From the NCBI RefSeq assembly GCF_003003265.1, contig NZ_PVTL01000008.1, positions 62,001 through 126,000 on the forward strand: a stretch of 64,000 nt of DNA, read 5' to 3'. Position numbers and translations under genes: made by a program. Under the pieces are notes generated by a model. It was not told the origin of the DNA. It searched no databases and saw only the letters and a list, made by a program, of their open reading frames with translations. How positions within the stretch are numbered: position 1 is the stretch's first letter; every line of letters starts with the position of its first letter. Source of the DNA: Glaciihabitans tibetensis. GTDB lineage: Bacteria; Actinomycetota; Actinomycetes; Actinomycetales; Microbacteriaceae. Positions 50,269 through 59,122 of the stretch are shown piece by piece.

Positions 50269-52877
50269 GATTGGCTCCTTGACGGGGTGGGGCCACGACG
50301 GGCGCGGCGGAGAACAACGAAGAACCACGGCAGGCAGGCAGCCGCGATGACGAATTTGCTGATATTCCAGGCGTCGGTCTGCGGGAGCAGGAGCGAGGCC
50401 GCGGCCAGCAGGATGCTCGCGCCAATGGACGCGAGCAGGGGTGTTGGCGTTCCCACCCACGCCGGTGTGCGGGGTAGCGCGAAGCGCTGCAGCAGCGCGA
50501 CCAGCAAGAACGAGAGCACGGTCGCGGCAGCCGCGCCCGCGATTCCCATCACGGGCACCAGAACGATGTTCAGGCCGATATTTACCACCGCGGCCGTGAG
50601 CGTGATCGCCGCCACGGGTTTGCCGCGGCGCAGGGTGATCAGCAGGCGGGCAGTGGCTCCCGACGCGGCGACCGGGTAGGCGGATAGAGCGACCAAAAAC
50701 ACCACGGGGAGCAGCGTCTCCTGGTCGAAGCTGGGCGGCGCAACCAGCCGCAGCGCGACCGGTGCGGCGAGGGTCACCGCGAAGACAACCGGAATCAGGA
50801 GCCGGTACAGTTCGTCGCGAGACTGCGCGCTGAGGAGCCAGCGCTCCGCTTCATCCCGCACCGCAGCAAACCGGGGAAGCCATGCCGAACTGGTGAAGCT
50901 CAGCAGCAGCACAACCGTGTAGCCCACGACGTACGCAACCTGGTACCGGCCCACCTCTGCGGGTCCGAGCAGGCTCTGGATCACGATTCGGTCGCCGGCG
51001 TTGAGTACGAAGTAACCGAGCCCACCAATCGCGAGCGGCGCACCCAGTTTGATGGCGCGGGACGCGACTTTCCAATCAAACAGGCCGCGCAGCAGGGGGC
51101 GGCAGATCGCGATGCCGATGAACATCGCGAGGAACTGGCTGACCACACCGCCCCACGCATAGGTCGTCGCATCTCCGTGCACGAAGAACAGCAGGAAAAG
51201 TCCCACGAGCTGGCCGCCGACGGCGGAAAGAGCGCTGACGAAGGTGAACGCGCGCAGGCGATCTTCCGCGACCAATAGCGCCAGGATCGCCTGAACGACG
51301 GCGCCCGGAGCGGTCCAGAGGATCACCGCGAGCACGAGCGGGGTGAATCCTTCAAAGCCGAGAGCGGTCGCCCAGAGCCCGCCCGTCGCGGCGAGTACCA
51401 GGGTCACGGCGAAAGACAGGGCTATGCCCACGGAGAGCAGTCCGCGCGCTGTGCGGCCGCTCGGGTCTTCTGCGCGTTGCAGCACAATCGCCTGGTCGAG
51501 CCCGAGCAGGGCGAGAACGCTGAGCACTTGGTGCAGCGCAATCGCCGAGGCCAACGCTCCGAACTCGGCCGGCCCGAGCGCGTAGGCGAGGATCGGCGAG
51601 ACGACGGTGCCCGCGATCAGCTGCAGAGCCCACACCACCACGTAGAGCAAGCCCCGGCCGAACAGGTGGTTACTTTCGGGCTTCTCGATCACCTCGATGG
51701 CGGCCGGTCCAGCGTGTGCTGGTGGCGGCGGAAGCTGTGGCGGAGCGGGCTGCGCGGGGAGCGGGGGCGAAGAGGTCGCAGACGCAGTCGCGGACACGGA
51801 CGCAGAAGCGGACGCAGAAACGGATGTCCCGGTGGCTGCGGACTCGGACGCGGACACTATGGAGGTCGGCCCGGTGAGCAGCATCGTGCGGGCTCTGGCG
51901 GGCTCCTGGGGGGAGTCGGCGGACTCTCGCGATGCGGCGTGCACCGAGCTGCGCCGCCGAGTATCGATGGCGTCGAGCAGTTCCGAGCTGCGCTCGCTCG
52001 AGAACTTGCGGGCGAATAGCCGGGGAAAGGTCTGTTCGCCGTACTGCCGCCCCTCCAACAGCTCGTCCCGCATCTCGCTCCCGAGCCACGGCGGGCTCTT
52101 GGTCGGCGGGTTGGTCCACCCGATCCACCAGGCGCTGGCGTTCTCGTGTTCCTCCTGCCAGCCGGGCACAAACTGGGGCGTGCTGAGGATGGAGGGCACG
52201 AAGGTCTCGTCAGGGATCCAGCTTCGTCGCCAGAACGCGACGAGGTCGGGTCGGGCCTCGGCGGCGGCAACCACCGCGGCGGCGTGGCGCCGGGACAGGA
52301 TCTTCAGCTGGGAGCCCCCGGCCAGCACGATGTCGCGCGGAATTCGCCGTGGAATCGGGAGGCGGATCGTGTGTTTGCGGTACGCCCAGTGGCGGTACCT
52401 GAGGCGTCCGATGCCGCCGCCCATGCCCCAGTCTTCGAAGGGCAACAGGTGCAGGTTGGCGATGGACTTGTCGTGGTATCCGCCGAGGATGCTGGTAATC
52501 TCTGCGGAGGAGGCGAGGGGGTAATCCGTGCCGGTCAGGACGGCAATGTGGCTGGCGTCGGTTTCAGCGAGAGCCGCCCGGTAGCCGGCAAGTTCTGCCT
52601 CAACGTTGCCCCACCGGGCCCAGCCCGTGGGGTAGCGGTCGAGCAGTCGACACCGCTCCGGGAGGCCCTCCACCATGCGGGCGAAGGTCTCCGGCGGGGT
52701 CTTGGGGTCACAGTGCAGAAAAACAGGAAACGGGTCGACCGCCTCGATGAGCCTGCGCAGCTGTGCGGGGTCGGTGTGGGCGAGGATGACGCAGGCCACA
52801 GTGGCGGGGGGTCCCGGGCTCGCCGCGGCGCGCCGAATAGCCGTGGTGAGCGTGTTTGAATCGGCTCCAGAATGCAC
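50265..52877 (-). CDS. Fusion of core-2/I-branching (GT14-type) glycosyltransferase and MOP-family polysaccharide flippase
   Basis: An 870-residue two-part protein in one uninterrupted frame. Residues about 25-300 resemble core-2/I-branching beta-1,6-GlcNAc transferases ('VACVILAHTDPAQLRRLIEAV', 'HCDPKTP', 'YRAALAETDASHIAVLTGTDYPL', 'WIPDETFVPSIL'). A disordered Ser/Ala- then Pro-rich linker spans about 335-400. Residues about 405-870 are a Wzx/MATE-like flippase with 12-14 spans ('GRGLLYVVVWALQLIAGTVVSPILAYALGPAEFGALASA', 'LGPAEVGRYQVAYVV'). GTG 52877 has GAGG upstream. It is translationally coupled to the GT2 gene. Either a glycan-building enzyme tethered to its exporter, or a frame error; no frameshift sign is visible. 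Confidence 0.8.
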   Translation of the reverse strand: MHSGADSNTLTTAIRRAAASPGPPATVACVILAHTDPAQLRRLIEAVDPFPVFLHCDPKTPPETFARMVEGLPERCRLLDRYPTGWARWGNVEAELAGYRAALAETDASHIAVLTGTDYPLASSAEITSILGGYHDKSIANLHLLPFEDWGMGGGIGRLRYRHWAYRKHTIRLPIPRRIPRDIVLAGGSQLKILSRRHAAAVVAAAEARPDLVAFWRRSWIPDETFVPSILSTPQFVPGWQEEHENASAWWIGWTNPPTKSPPWLGSEMRDELLEGRQYGEQTFPRLFARKFSSERSSELLDAIDTRRRSSVHAASRESADSPQEPARARTMLLTGPTSIVSASESAATGTSVSASASASVSATASATSSPPLPAQPAPPQLPPPPAHAGPAAIEVIEKPESNHLFGRGLLYVVVWALQLIAGTVVSPILAYALGPAEFGALASAIALHQVLSVLALLGLDQAIVLQRAEDPSGRTARGLLSVGIALSFAVTLVLAATGGLWATALGFEGFTPLVLAVILWTAPGAVVQAILALLVAEDRLRAFTFVSALSAVGGQLVGLFLLFFVHGDATTYAWGGVVSQFLAMFIGIAICRPLLRGLFDWKVASRAIKLGAPLAIGGLGYFVLNAGDRIVIQSLLGPAEVGRYQVAYVVGYTVVLLLSFTSSAWLPRFAAVRDEAERWLLSAQSRDELYRLLIPVVFAVTLAAPVALRLVAPPSFDQETLLPVVFLVALSAYPVAASGATARLLITLRRGKPVAAITLTAAVVNIGLNIVLVPVMGIAGAAAATVLSFLLVALLQRFALPRTPAWVGTPTPLLASIGASILLAAASLLLPQTDAWNISKFVIAAACLPWFFVVLRRARRGPTPSRSQS

Positions 52878-53126
52878 GTGGCCTCAGTTCGGGTAAGGCT
52901 TATCGGGTCAATCGGCGCGAGGGCAACGCGGTGCCGATCGGGATAGTAGGTGAGAGTAGCTGCGCCCGTTCGCCGCCGTCAACCGTCCGGGGCAACATTG
53001 GTCTGACGGGCCGTTCCGCCCCTAGAATCCACGCATGCCACAGGTATCCCGAAATACTGACGGCCATCCCTTAGGTGGCGCTTGCCCGCTCCCGGTCTCG
53101 CACGGCCGAGTCCAACGGAGTCTGCC

Positions 53127-55514
53127 GTGAGTGGCCGCGCCGACACGGGCGGGCGCACCGCGCTCGCCGGACGTGGCGCAGCGCGTTCCGCCCAGGCGGG
53201 CCAGGCTGGCCCAACGGGCGTGACCGTCCAGGCCGGCGTGACCGTCGACGTGGTCACCAGCCTGCGGCGCGTGGAGATTGTGCTCGCGGTTCTCGGCGCC
53301 GTCGCAGCTGCCTTCATCGCGTTAGACGTCGGCGGGCCCATCCGGGTCGTGATCGCGCTCGCCGCCTGGCTGCTTGTCCCGGGGTGGAGCGTGGTGCGGA
53401 GGCTCGACCCGCGTGATCTGCCGCTGGCGCTCGGGCTGACAGTTGTGGCGAGCGCCGCGATCCACACCCTCGTCAGCCTGGTGCTCGTGTGGACAGAATT
53501 CTGGCGCCCTCAGATCGTGGAGGCCGCCGTGATTCTCGCCGCGTCGCTGGTCATCGTGCTGTGGCCGCCGCGCAGCGAGACCGCAGGATCACCATTGCTG
53601 GCCCGCTCGCGGGCACGCCCTCTCGCCCTGCACCCCACCGACACCCTGCTGTGGCTTCCCCTGCTCGCCGCCGCGGTGCTGTGGCCGATTTCCCTCGCCC
53701 AGACCGACGTCGACAACCTGGGTGACTGGGGACTTTTGCCGGCGTATCCGCCGATCTGGTTCGTGTCCGTCGCCCTCGTGTTCGCCACCCTCGTGATCGG
53801 GTTGCTCGAACGGCGAATTCCGCCCCTGCGCATGACCGCCGGTCTCGTGCTGCTCGTGGCAATTCTCAACGGTTCTGCGAGCCTTCTGGAGAATGTTCCG
53901 CGCCTCCCGTGGGCGTACAAACACCTTGCCGTGTCTCGCTACATCGACACCTTCGGCAGCATCGACCCGTCCATCGACCTGTACAACCGGTGGCCGGGGT
54001 TCTTCGCCATGAGCACGGCGCTCGAAGACGTGCTGGGGCTGCAGTCCACCGTCGGCTGGGCCTCGTTCGCTGAGCTCGTCTTCGCGTTGGTCGACGCCTG
54101 CCTCGTACTGGCCATTGCTCGCACCCTGTCCCGCAACGCGGGCGTCGGGTGGACGGCCGCGATCGTGTTCACCATCTGCAACTGGGTTGGACAGAACTAC
54201 TTCTCCCCGCAGGCTTTCGGGCTCACCATCTACCTCGCGGTGGCGCTGCTCGCCCTGCGGTATCTCGGCCGTACACCCGCGCGGCTCCCCGGCGCCGTCG
54301 AACGTCTCATCGCCCGGGTGCTGCCCGTGAAACGAGGCCGCCTCGAGGAGCTTCCCTCGACCGTTTCACGCGGAACCCGCATCGGCGTTGTGGCGGGCAT
54401 CATCGTGCTGCAATTTGTGGTGACGGCGAGCCACCAGCTCACCCCGTACCTGATCGTGCTTGCGCTCGCCCCGCTGTTCATCATCGGCTATCTGCGCCCG
54501 TGGTGGCTTGGCATCGTGCTCGTAGCAATCCCCGTTCTGTATCTGCTGCCGCACTACGCCTACATGCAGGAAAAGTTCGGGTTGTTCACCGGGTTCAACC
54601 CCTTCACGAACGTCACCTATAAGCCGGTGACGGTCGATATCCCCACCGCCGCTGGCGCCCTGCAGAGCCAGGGTGTTGTGCTGCTTTCTGCCCTGACCAT
54701 CGTGGTCGCCTTCGCCGGCTTCGTGCGGCGCATCTTCGCGGGCCAGGTGCGCACCACGCTGATCGTCGCCTGGCTGGCCATGGCCCCGGCAGTGACCCTT
54801 CTTGCCCAGAGTTATGGGGGCGAGGCGAAGTTCCGGGTGTTCCTGTTCGGGTTGCCCTGGTTCTCGATGGGTGTCGCCTGGTTGTTCTGGCCGGCGGTGC
54901 GACTGACGCGACGGGCAGCCGTCGCCCTTATCTCGACCCTCACCGTCATGCTCGCCCTCTTCGTGGCGACCTACTTCCAGCCCGAGGCCGACCTTCGGGT
55001 ATCGGCGAACGACGTCGAAGCGTCGAACTGGATCGATTCGCGGGTGAAGTGGGGCGACTCCGTCGTCACCTTCGGACCTCCGTTTCCGACGCTGACCGGG
55101 CCAAACTACGGAGACCTGCTCGCCACCCCCCAGGGGCTCGCGGTGCTGTCCGACTTCGGCAGCGGATTTCCCGGCGGCCTCAACGCGAGTGCCGTGCTTG
55201 ACTACGTTGACGTGTCCGGGGTGCGCGGCGACACCTACATCGTCTTCTCCGATAGCCAGGAAGACTACGGTGTGCGCCACGACGTCTACGCCGAAGGCCA
55301 ACTGGACTCGGCCGAGCGGATGGTGCAGCGAGACATCGACTTCGACCCGGTGTTCGGCAACGCCGGCGTGCGGGTCTACAAGCTCACCGCGCTGCCCATG
55401 GTTGGCGATGCAGACGGCGACGAGTGGCTACCCGGCCAACAGAGCGTGGCACCGCTCGACCCGAGCAAGCCACCAAGCAGTACGTTCAGCGCTCGCCGCG
55501 TGGCGGTCGAGTAG
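53127..55514 (+). CDS. Large multi-span membrane protein, possible GT-C glycosyltransferase
   Basis: A 795-residue membrane protein. Twelve or more spans lie between residues 40 and 610, with an external loop after the fifth containing 'YKHLAVSRYIDTFGSIDPSIDLYNRWPGFFAMSTALEDVLGL', which resembles the acceptor/donor loops of GT-C enzymes. The C-terminal 180 residues are soluble and probably outside. There is no clear family motif. GTG 53127 with CGGAG is preferred over TTG 53082. It is divergent from the GT14-flippase gene (about 250 bases between), fitting a role in making or extending a surface polymer. Its last 87 bases overlap the convergent menC. Confidence 0.7.
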   Translation: MSGRADTGGRTALAGRGAARSAQAGQAGPTGVTVQAGVTVDVVTSLRRVEIVLAVLGAVAAAFIALDVGGPIRVVIALAAWLLVPGWSVVRRLDPRDLPLALGLTVVASAAIHTLVSLVLVWTEFWRPQIVEAAVILAASLVIVLWPPRSETAGSPLLARSRARPLALHPTDTLLWLPLLAAAVLWPISLAQTDVDNLGDWGLLPAYPPIWFVSVALVFATLVIGLLERRIPPLRMTAGLVLLVAILNGSASLLENVPRLPWAYKHLAVSRYIDTFGSIDPSIDLYNRWPGFFAMSTALEDVLGLQSTVGWASFAELVFALVDACLVLAIARTLSRNAGVGWTAAIVFTICNWVGQNYFSPQAFGLTIYLAVALLALRYLGRTPARLPGAVERLIARVLPVKRGRLEELPSTVSRGTRIGVVAGIIVLQFVVTASHQLTPYLIVLALAPLFIIGYLRPWWLGIVLVAIPVLYLLPHYAYMQEKFGLFTGFNPFTNVTYKPVTVDIPTAAGALQSQGVVLLSALTIVVAFAGFVRRIFAGQVRTTLIVAWLAMAPAVTLLAQSYGGEAKFRVFLFGLPWFSMGVAWLFWPAVRLTRRAAVALISTLTVMLALFVATYFQPEADLRVSANDVEASNWIDSRVKWGDSVVTFGPPFPTLTGPNYGDLLATPQGLAVLSDFGSGFPGGLNASAVLDYVDVSGVRGDTYIVFSDSQEDYGVRHDVYAEGQLDSAERMVQRDIDFDPVFGNAGVRVYKLTALPMVGDADGDEWLPGQQSVAPLDPSKPPSSTFSARRVAVE

Positions 55515-56408
55515 CTCGTCGCTGACATCCACCCTCCGCACCTCGATCTGGCCGTCCACCGCGACCAGCGGCGCGTCGGTGACGTCGGCGGCGAGGAGCG
55601 CGGCCGTTCCGAGCCCGCAATCGAAGTCCAGCTCGGGCACACTCGCGGCAAGGAAGGCGCCCATCGACAGGCCTACGGACGTGTCGAGTGCGCTGGAGAT
55701 GACCACCGGCAGGCCGGCATCCCGCACGATATTCAACGCCGCGGCGACCCCACCGAGGGGCTGGGCCTTGAGGACCAGGATGTTGGCCGCGCCAGCACGA
55801 GCGACCAACAGCGGGTCTTCTGCCTTACGGACGCTCTCATCTGCGGCGATCGGGATGCCCATGTACTTGACGCGGACACGAATCTCGGCGAGTTCCTCGA
55901 CCGAGGCGCACGGCTGCTCGACGTATTCGAGGTCGTAGGGCGCGAACGCGTGAATCGCCGTTTCGGCCTCGTCCACGTTCCAGCCTCCGTTGGCATCCAC
56001 CCGGATGCGTCCGTCTGGTCCGAGAAGCTCACGAACACGGGCGACGCGCGCGACATCATCCGCCAACAAGCCTCCGACCTCTGCCACCTTTACCTTCACC
56101 GTTCGGCACCCGGGAAAACGGGCGAGCACCGCCTCGACCTCGGACACCCCGACTGCCGGAAGCGTCGCGTTGACGTGGATGCGGTCGCGCAGGGGAGTTG
56201 GTGTGGTGCCCCAGCCGAAGTCGATCGCGGCGGCGAGCCAGGACGCGGACTCCGCGTCCTCGTACTCAACGAAGGGCGAGAATTCGGTCCAGCCATTCGG
56301 CCCGTGAAACAGCACCGCCTCCCGGGTGTCAATTCCGCGAAAACGGGTCACAAGGGGAAGGGATACCACTCGCGCCGATGCGAGGAGGTCGTGCAGTGCA
56401 GGGTTCAT
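55428..56408 (-). CDS. menC: o-Succinylbenzoate synthase
   Basis: A 326-residue enolase-superfamily enzyme that dehydrates SHCHC to o-succinylbenzoate in menaquinone synthesis. Catalytic features: 'TVKVKVAE' (acid/base Lys in K-x-K), metal-binding Asp in 'RVDANGGWN', Glu in 'LEYVEQPCA', 'IAADESV', and the second Lys in 'NILVLKAQPLGG'. ATG 56408 gives the family start with GAGGGC upstream; the frame extends to 56561 without support. It is transcribed away from the other men genes. Its 3' end overlaps the convergent membrane protein by 87 bases. Confidence 0.95.
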   Translation of the reverse strand: MNPALHDLLASARVVSLPLVTRFRGIDTREAVLFHGPNGWTEFSPFVEYEDAESASWLAAAIDFGWGTTPTPLRDRIHVNATLPAVGVSEVEAVLARFPGCRTVKVKVAEVGGLLADDVARVARVRELLGPDGRIRVDANGGWNVDEAETAIHAFAPYDLEYVEQPCASVEELAEIRVRVKYMGIPIAADESVRKAEDPLLVARAGAANILVLKAQPLGGVAAALNIVRDAGLPVVISSALDTSVGLSMGAFLAASVPELDFDCGLGTAALLAADVTDAPLVAVDGQIEVRRVDVSDELLDRHAASAERTAWWLARVERCHALLAG

Positions 56409-56490
56409 GCCCTCAGTTTGCCGCACAGACCCTACGCTGGCACTGTGGGAACCGGGTATTGCCAAACACCACATACTCCGGGAGGCAGAC

Positions 56491-56991
56491 ATGAGTGCAG
56501 GCGATGACGACGTGGTCGCGTCCGACGGTCGATTCAGGCCGGGGGATGACACGCTGCCCACTCACACGATGGAGTTCCTCCGCATCGAGGGTAACGACGC
56601 CCTCATCAAGTACGTGCCGGGCGAGTACGTGCCGCGGGGTGCCTTACCCGCGGAGCTACCCGAGGACGAATCCGCCCCCGGCATCCGGCCCAGGACGCGC
56701 AACCGCCGACCGACTCCCATTCATGCCCTTCTAGGAATACTCTTCTGGGCAGCGACCGTAGTGCTTACCGCGGTGGGAATGAACCTCGCTCTCGGCGGAG
56801 ATTATGCAACGTCGCAGGTGATCGCGTTCATCGCCGCGGGATGTTCTGTACTGGGGTTCATCCTGGGCGGAATTGCGGTGTTGCTGCGCCGCGGCGACGG
56901 TCTCGGCATTGTCGCGATGGTGCTGTGTCTCGTGTCAAACCCTCTGCTGCTCGCGAAGGTGCTCGGCTGGCTGAGCGAGCTCACGCCGTAG
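56491..56991 (+). CDS. Hypothetical membrane protein within the men locus
   Basis: A 166-residue protein with a soluble, acidic N-terminus of about 75 residues and three membrane spans ('PIHALLGILFWAATVVLTAVGMNLAL', 'VIAFIAAGCSVLGFILGGIAVLLRR', 'LGIVAMVLCLVSNPLLLAKVLGWL'). The N-terminal part contains 'EFLRIEGNDALIKYVPGEYVPRG'. GGGAGG precedes ATG 56491, 83 bases from divergent menC. It stops ten bases before menB, so it may be the first gene of the menB transcript. No family is recognised. Confidence 0.65.
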   Translation: MSAGDDDVVASDGRFRPGDDTLPTHTMEFLRIEGNDALIKYVPGEYVPRGALPAELPEDESAPGIRPRTRNRRPTPIHALLGILFWAATVVLTAVGMNLALGGDYATSQVIAFIAAGCSVLGFILGGIAVLLRRGDGLGIVAMVLCLVSNPLLLAKVLGWLSELTP

Positions 56992-57001
56992 TCTTAGCGG
57001 T

Positions 57002-57934
57002 ATGACTGCTGCGGTTTCCGACCTGTTCGATCCGGCCCTGTGGGTCGATGTTCCCGGCTTCGAGAACCTCACCGACATCACCTACCACCTCGACACGGCC
57101 GGCCGAGTGGCCCGGGTCGCGTTCAACCGTCCCGAGGTGCGGAACGCCTTTCGCCCGCATACCGTCGACGAGTTGTATCGAGCGCTCGACGATGCCCGGC
57201 AGAATCCGCGTGTGGGAGTCGTGCTGCTCACCGGCAACGGCCCAAGCCAGAAGGACGGCGGCTGGGCCTTCTGCAGCGGCGGCGACCAGCGCATTCGCGG
57301 CCGTGACGGCTACCAGTACGCCGACGGCACCGCTCCGGCGGGCCAGTCAGCGCCGGTCGGCCCGTTCGGTTCGGCGTCGAACGGCCGCCTGCACATCCTC
57401 GAGGTGCAGCGCCTCATCCGCTTTATGCCGAAGGTCGTCATCGCGGTGATCCCCGGCTGGGCCGCGGGCGGTGGCCACTCGCTGCACGTCGTCTGCGACC
57501 TCTCCATTGCCAGCGCCGAACACGGCAAGTTCAAGCAGACCGATGCGGACGTCGGGTCGTTCGACGGTGGCTACGGCAGCGCCTATTTCGCCCGCCAAGT
57601 AGGTCAGAAGTTCGCCCGCGAGGTGTTTTTCCTCGCCCGCGAGTACAGCGCGCAACGAGCGCTCGAAACGGGAGCGATCAACGCGGTGGTTCCCCACGCC
57701 GAGCTGGAGGCGACCGCCTACGAGTGGGCGAACGAGATCCTCACCAAGAGCCCGACCGCGATCCGCATGCTCAAATTTGCTTTCAATGCGGTGGATGACG
57801 GGATGGTGGGCCAGCAGGTTTTCGCCGGAGAAGCCACCCGTCTCGCGTACGGCACGGACGAAGCAGTCGAGGGGCGGGACTCCTTCCTCGAGAAGCGCGA
57901 GCCCGACTGGTCGCCCTTTCCCTGGCAATTCTGA
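57002..57934 (+). CDS. menB: 1,4-Dihydroxy-2-naphthoyl-CoA synthase
   Basis: A 310-residue crotonase-fold enzyme closing the naphthoquinone ring. MenB-specific landmarks: 'FNRPEVRNAFRPHTVDELYRALDDAR' near residue 40-65, the oxyanion/Gly-rich 'CSGGDQRIRGRDGYQY' near 92-107, 'VIPGWAAGGGHSLHVVCDLSIAS' near 150-172, and 'TDADVGSFDGGYGSAYFARQVGQKFARE' near 180-207. The C-terminal 'SFLEKREPDWSPFPWQF' is diagnostic for MenB rather than other crotonases. It is followed by menE 51 bases later. Confidence 0.97.
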   Translation: MTAAVSDLFDPALWVDVPGFENLTDITYHLDTAGRVARVAFNRPEVRNAFRPHTVDELYRALDDARQNPRVGVVLLTGNGPSQKDGGWAFCSGGDQRIRGRDGYQYADGTAPAGQSAPVGPFGSASNGRLHILEVQRLIRFMPKVVIAVIPGWAAGGGHSLHVVCDLSIASAEHGKFKQTDADVGSFDGGYGSAYFARQVGQKFAREVFFLAREYSAQRALETGAINAVVPHAELEATAYEWANEILTKSPTAIRMLKFAFNAVDDGMVGQQVFAGEATRLAYGTDEAVEGRDSFLEKREPDWSPFPWQF

Positions 57935-57985
57935 CGCAATGTATTCACCGCTGCACTCGCCGGTGCTGACCAAGCTGCTGAACCC

Positions 57986-59113
57986 ATGACGCGCGAGTTG
58001 CTGCGCCTCCCCGCTGAGCCCGAGACGGTATTCGCGGCGCTGCGGGATGCACTGAGCGGAAGCGGGCCGGCGGTGCTGCCCGTTCCCTTGGCTGGCGCCG
58101 TGGCATCCGCTGATGCGCCTCGCGTGGCCCGCCGTGTCGCGCTCGTGGTCGAGACCAGCGGCTCAACCGGGAGGCCAAAGCGCGTTGCTCTCAGCGCCGA
58201 CGCCCTGCTGGCCAGCGCCACCTTCTCGGACTCCGTGCTCGGGGGCGCGGGGCAATGGCTGTTGGCGTTGCCGGTGCACTACATCGCCGGGCTCAACGTG
58301 CTCGTGCGGTCGATCGCGAGCGACACCTCGCCCGTTGTCCTCGCTGCCGGACCGTTCGATCCGCTCCAATTCGCCACGGCGGCCGAGACGATGGACGCGC
58401 CGTTGCGCTTTGTGTCCCTGGTGCCCGCGCAACTGACCCGGCTGCTTGATACGCCCGAGGCGCTGGGGGTGCTGCGCCGGTTCGACCGCGTTCTGGTCGG
58501 CGGTCAGTCCACCCCGGGGCCCGTGCTGCAGCGCGCCGCGGACCTCGGCATCTCCCTTACCCGCACCTACGGCTCGAGCGAGACCGGTGGCGGTTGCGTC
58601 TACGACGGGGTTCCCATCGGCAACACAGAGGTGCGGGTGATCGACGGGCAGATCGAGTTGTCTGGCCGGGTGCTCGCAGAGGGCTACCTCGACGAGAACT
58701 TCGAGAGCGACGACGAGCGCTCCGCCGCCGCGTTCATCACCGAGCATGGCCAGCGTTGGTACCGCACCGGCGACGGAGGCGAGGTCGTCGACGGCACGCT
58801 CACCGTCACGGGACGACTCGACGATGTGATCATCTCCGGCGGGCTGAAGGTATCCCTGGCGGCGATCGAGCAGGCCATCCGTGCGCTGCCCGGACAGTCC
58901 GCCGCCGTGGTGGTGGCGGCCCCGAGCGATCGCTGGGGCGAGGTTCCCGTCGTGGTCACGACCGCGGACGTGCCTCTTGACGAACTTCGAGAGCGGATGT
59001 CACGGCTCCTCGGCCCCGCCGCCGCGCCCGATCGCGTGGTGGTAGTGGGGCAGCTGCCGGAGCTGTCCTCGGGCAAACCCGACCGTCGTGCCATTCATCG
59101 ATTGGCTCAGTAG
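57986..59113 (+). CDS. menE: o-Succinylbenzoate-CoA ligase
   Basis: A 375-residue acyl-CoA synthetase of the short actinobacterial MenE type. AMP-binding P-loop 'VVETSGSTGRPKRVALS' near residue 53-69, 'TYGSSETGGGCVYDG' near 194-208, adenylate-binding 'RWYRTGDGGEV' near 258-268, hinge 'GRLDDVIISGG' near 275-285, and the C-terminal catalytic Lys in 'ELSSGKPDRRAI'. It activates OSB for MenB. ATG 57986 follows menB closely; menA starts nine bases after its stop, so menB, menE and menA form one unit. Confidence 0.95.
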   Translation: MTRELLRLPAEPETVFAALRDALSGSGPAVLPVPLAGAVASADAPRVARRVALVVETSGSTGRPKRVALSADALLASATFSDSVLGGAGQWLLALPVHYIAGLNVLVRSIASDTSPVVLAAGPFDPLQFATAAETMDAPLRFVSLVPAQLTRLLDTPEALGVLRRFDRVLVGGQSTPGPVLQRAADLGISLTRTYGSSETGGGCVYDGVPIGNTEVRVIDGQIELSGRVLAEGYLDENFESDDERSAAAFITEHGQRWYRTGDGGEVVDGTLTVTGRLDDVIISGGLKVSLAAIEQAIRALPGQSAAVVVAAPSDRWGEVPVVVTTADVPLDELRERMSRLLGPAAAPDRVVVVGQLPELSSGKPDRRAIHRLAQ

Positions 59114-59122
59114 ACTCCTCCC

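Noticed and set aside
50265..52877. Two separate genes wrongly merged
   Set aside because: No in-frame stop, internal start with a ribosome site or composition break was seen between the two domains; one continuous frame is the simplest reading, though read data should confirm it.
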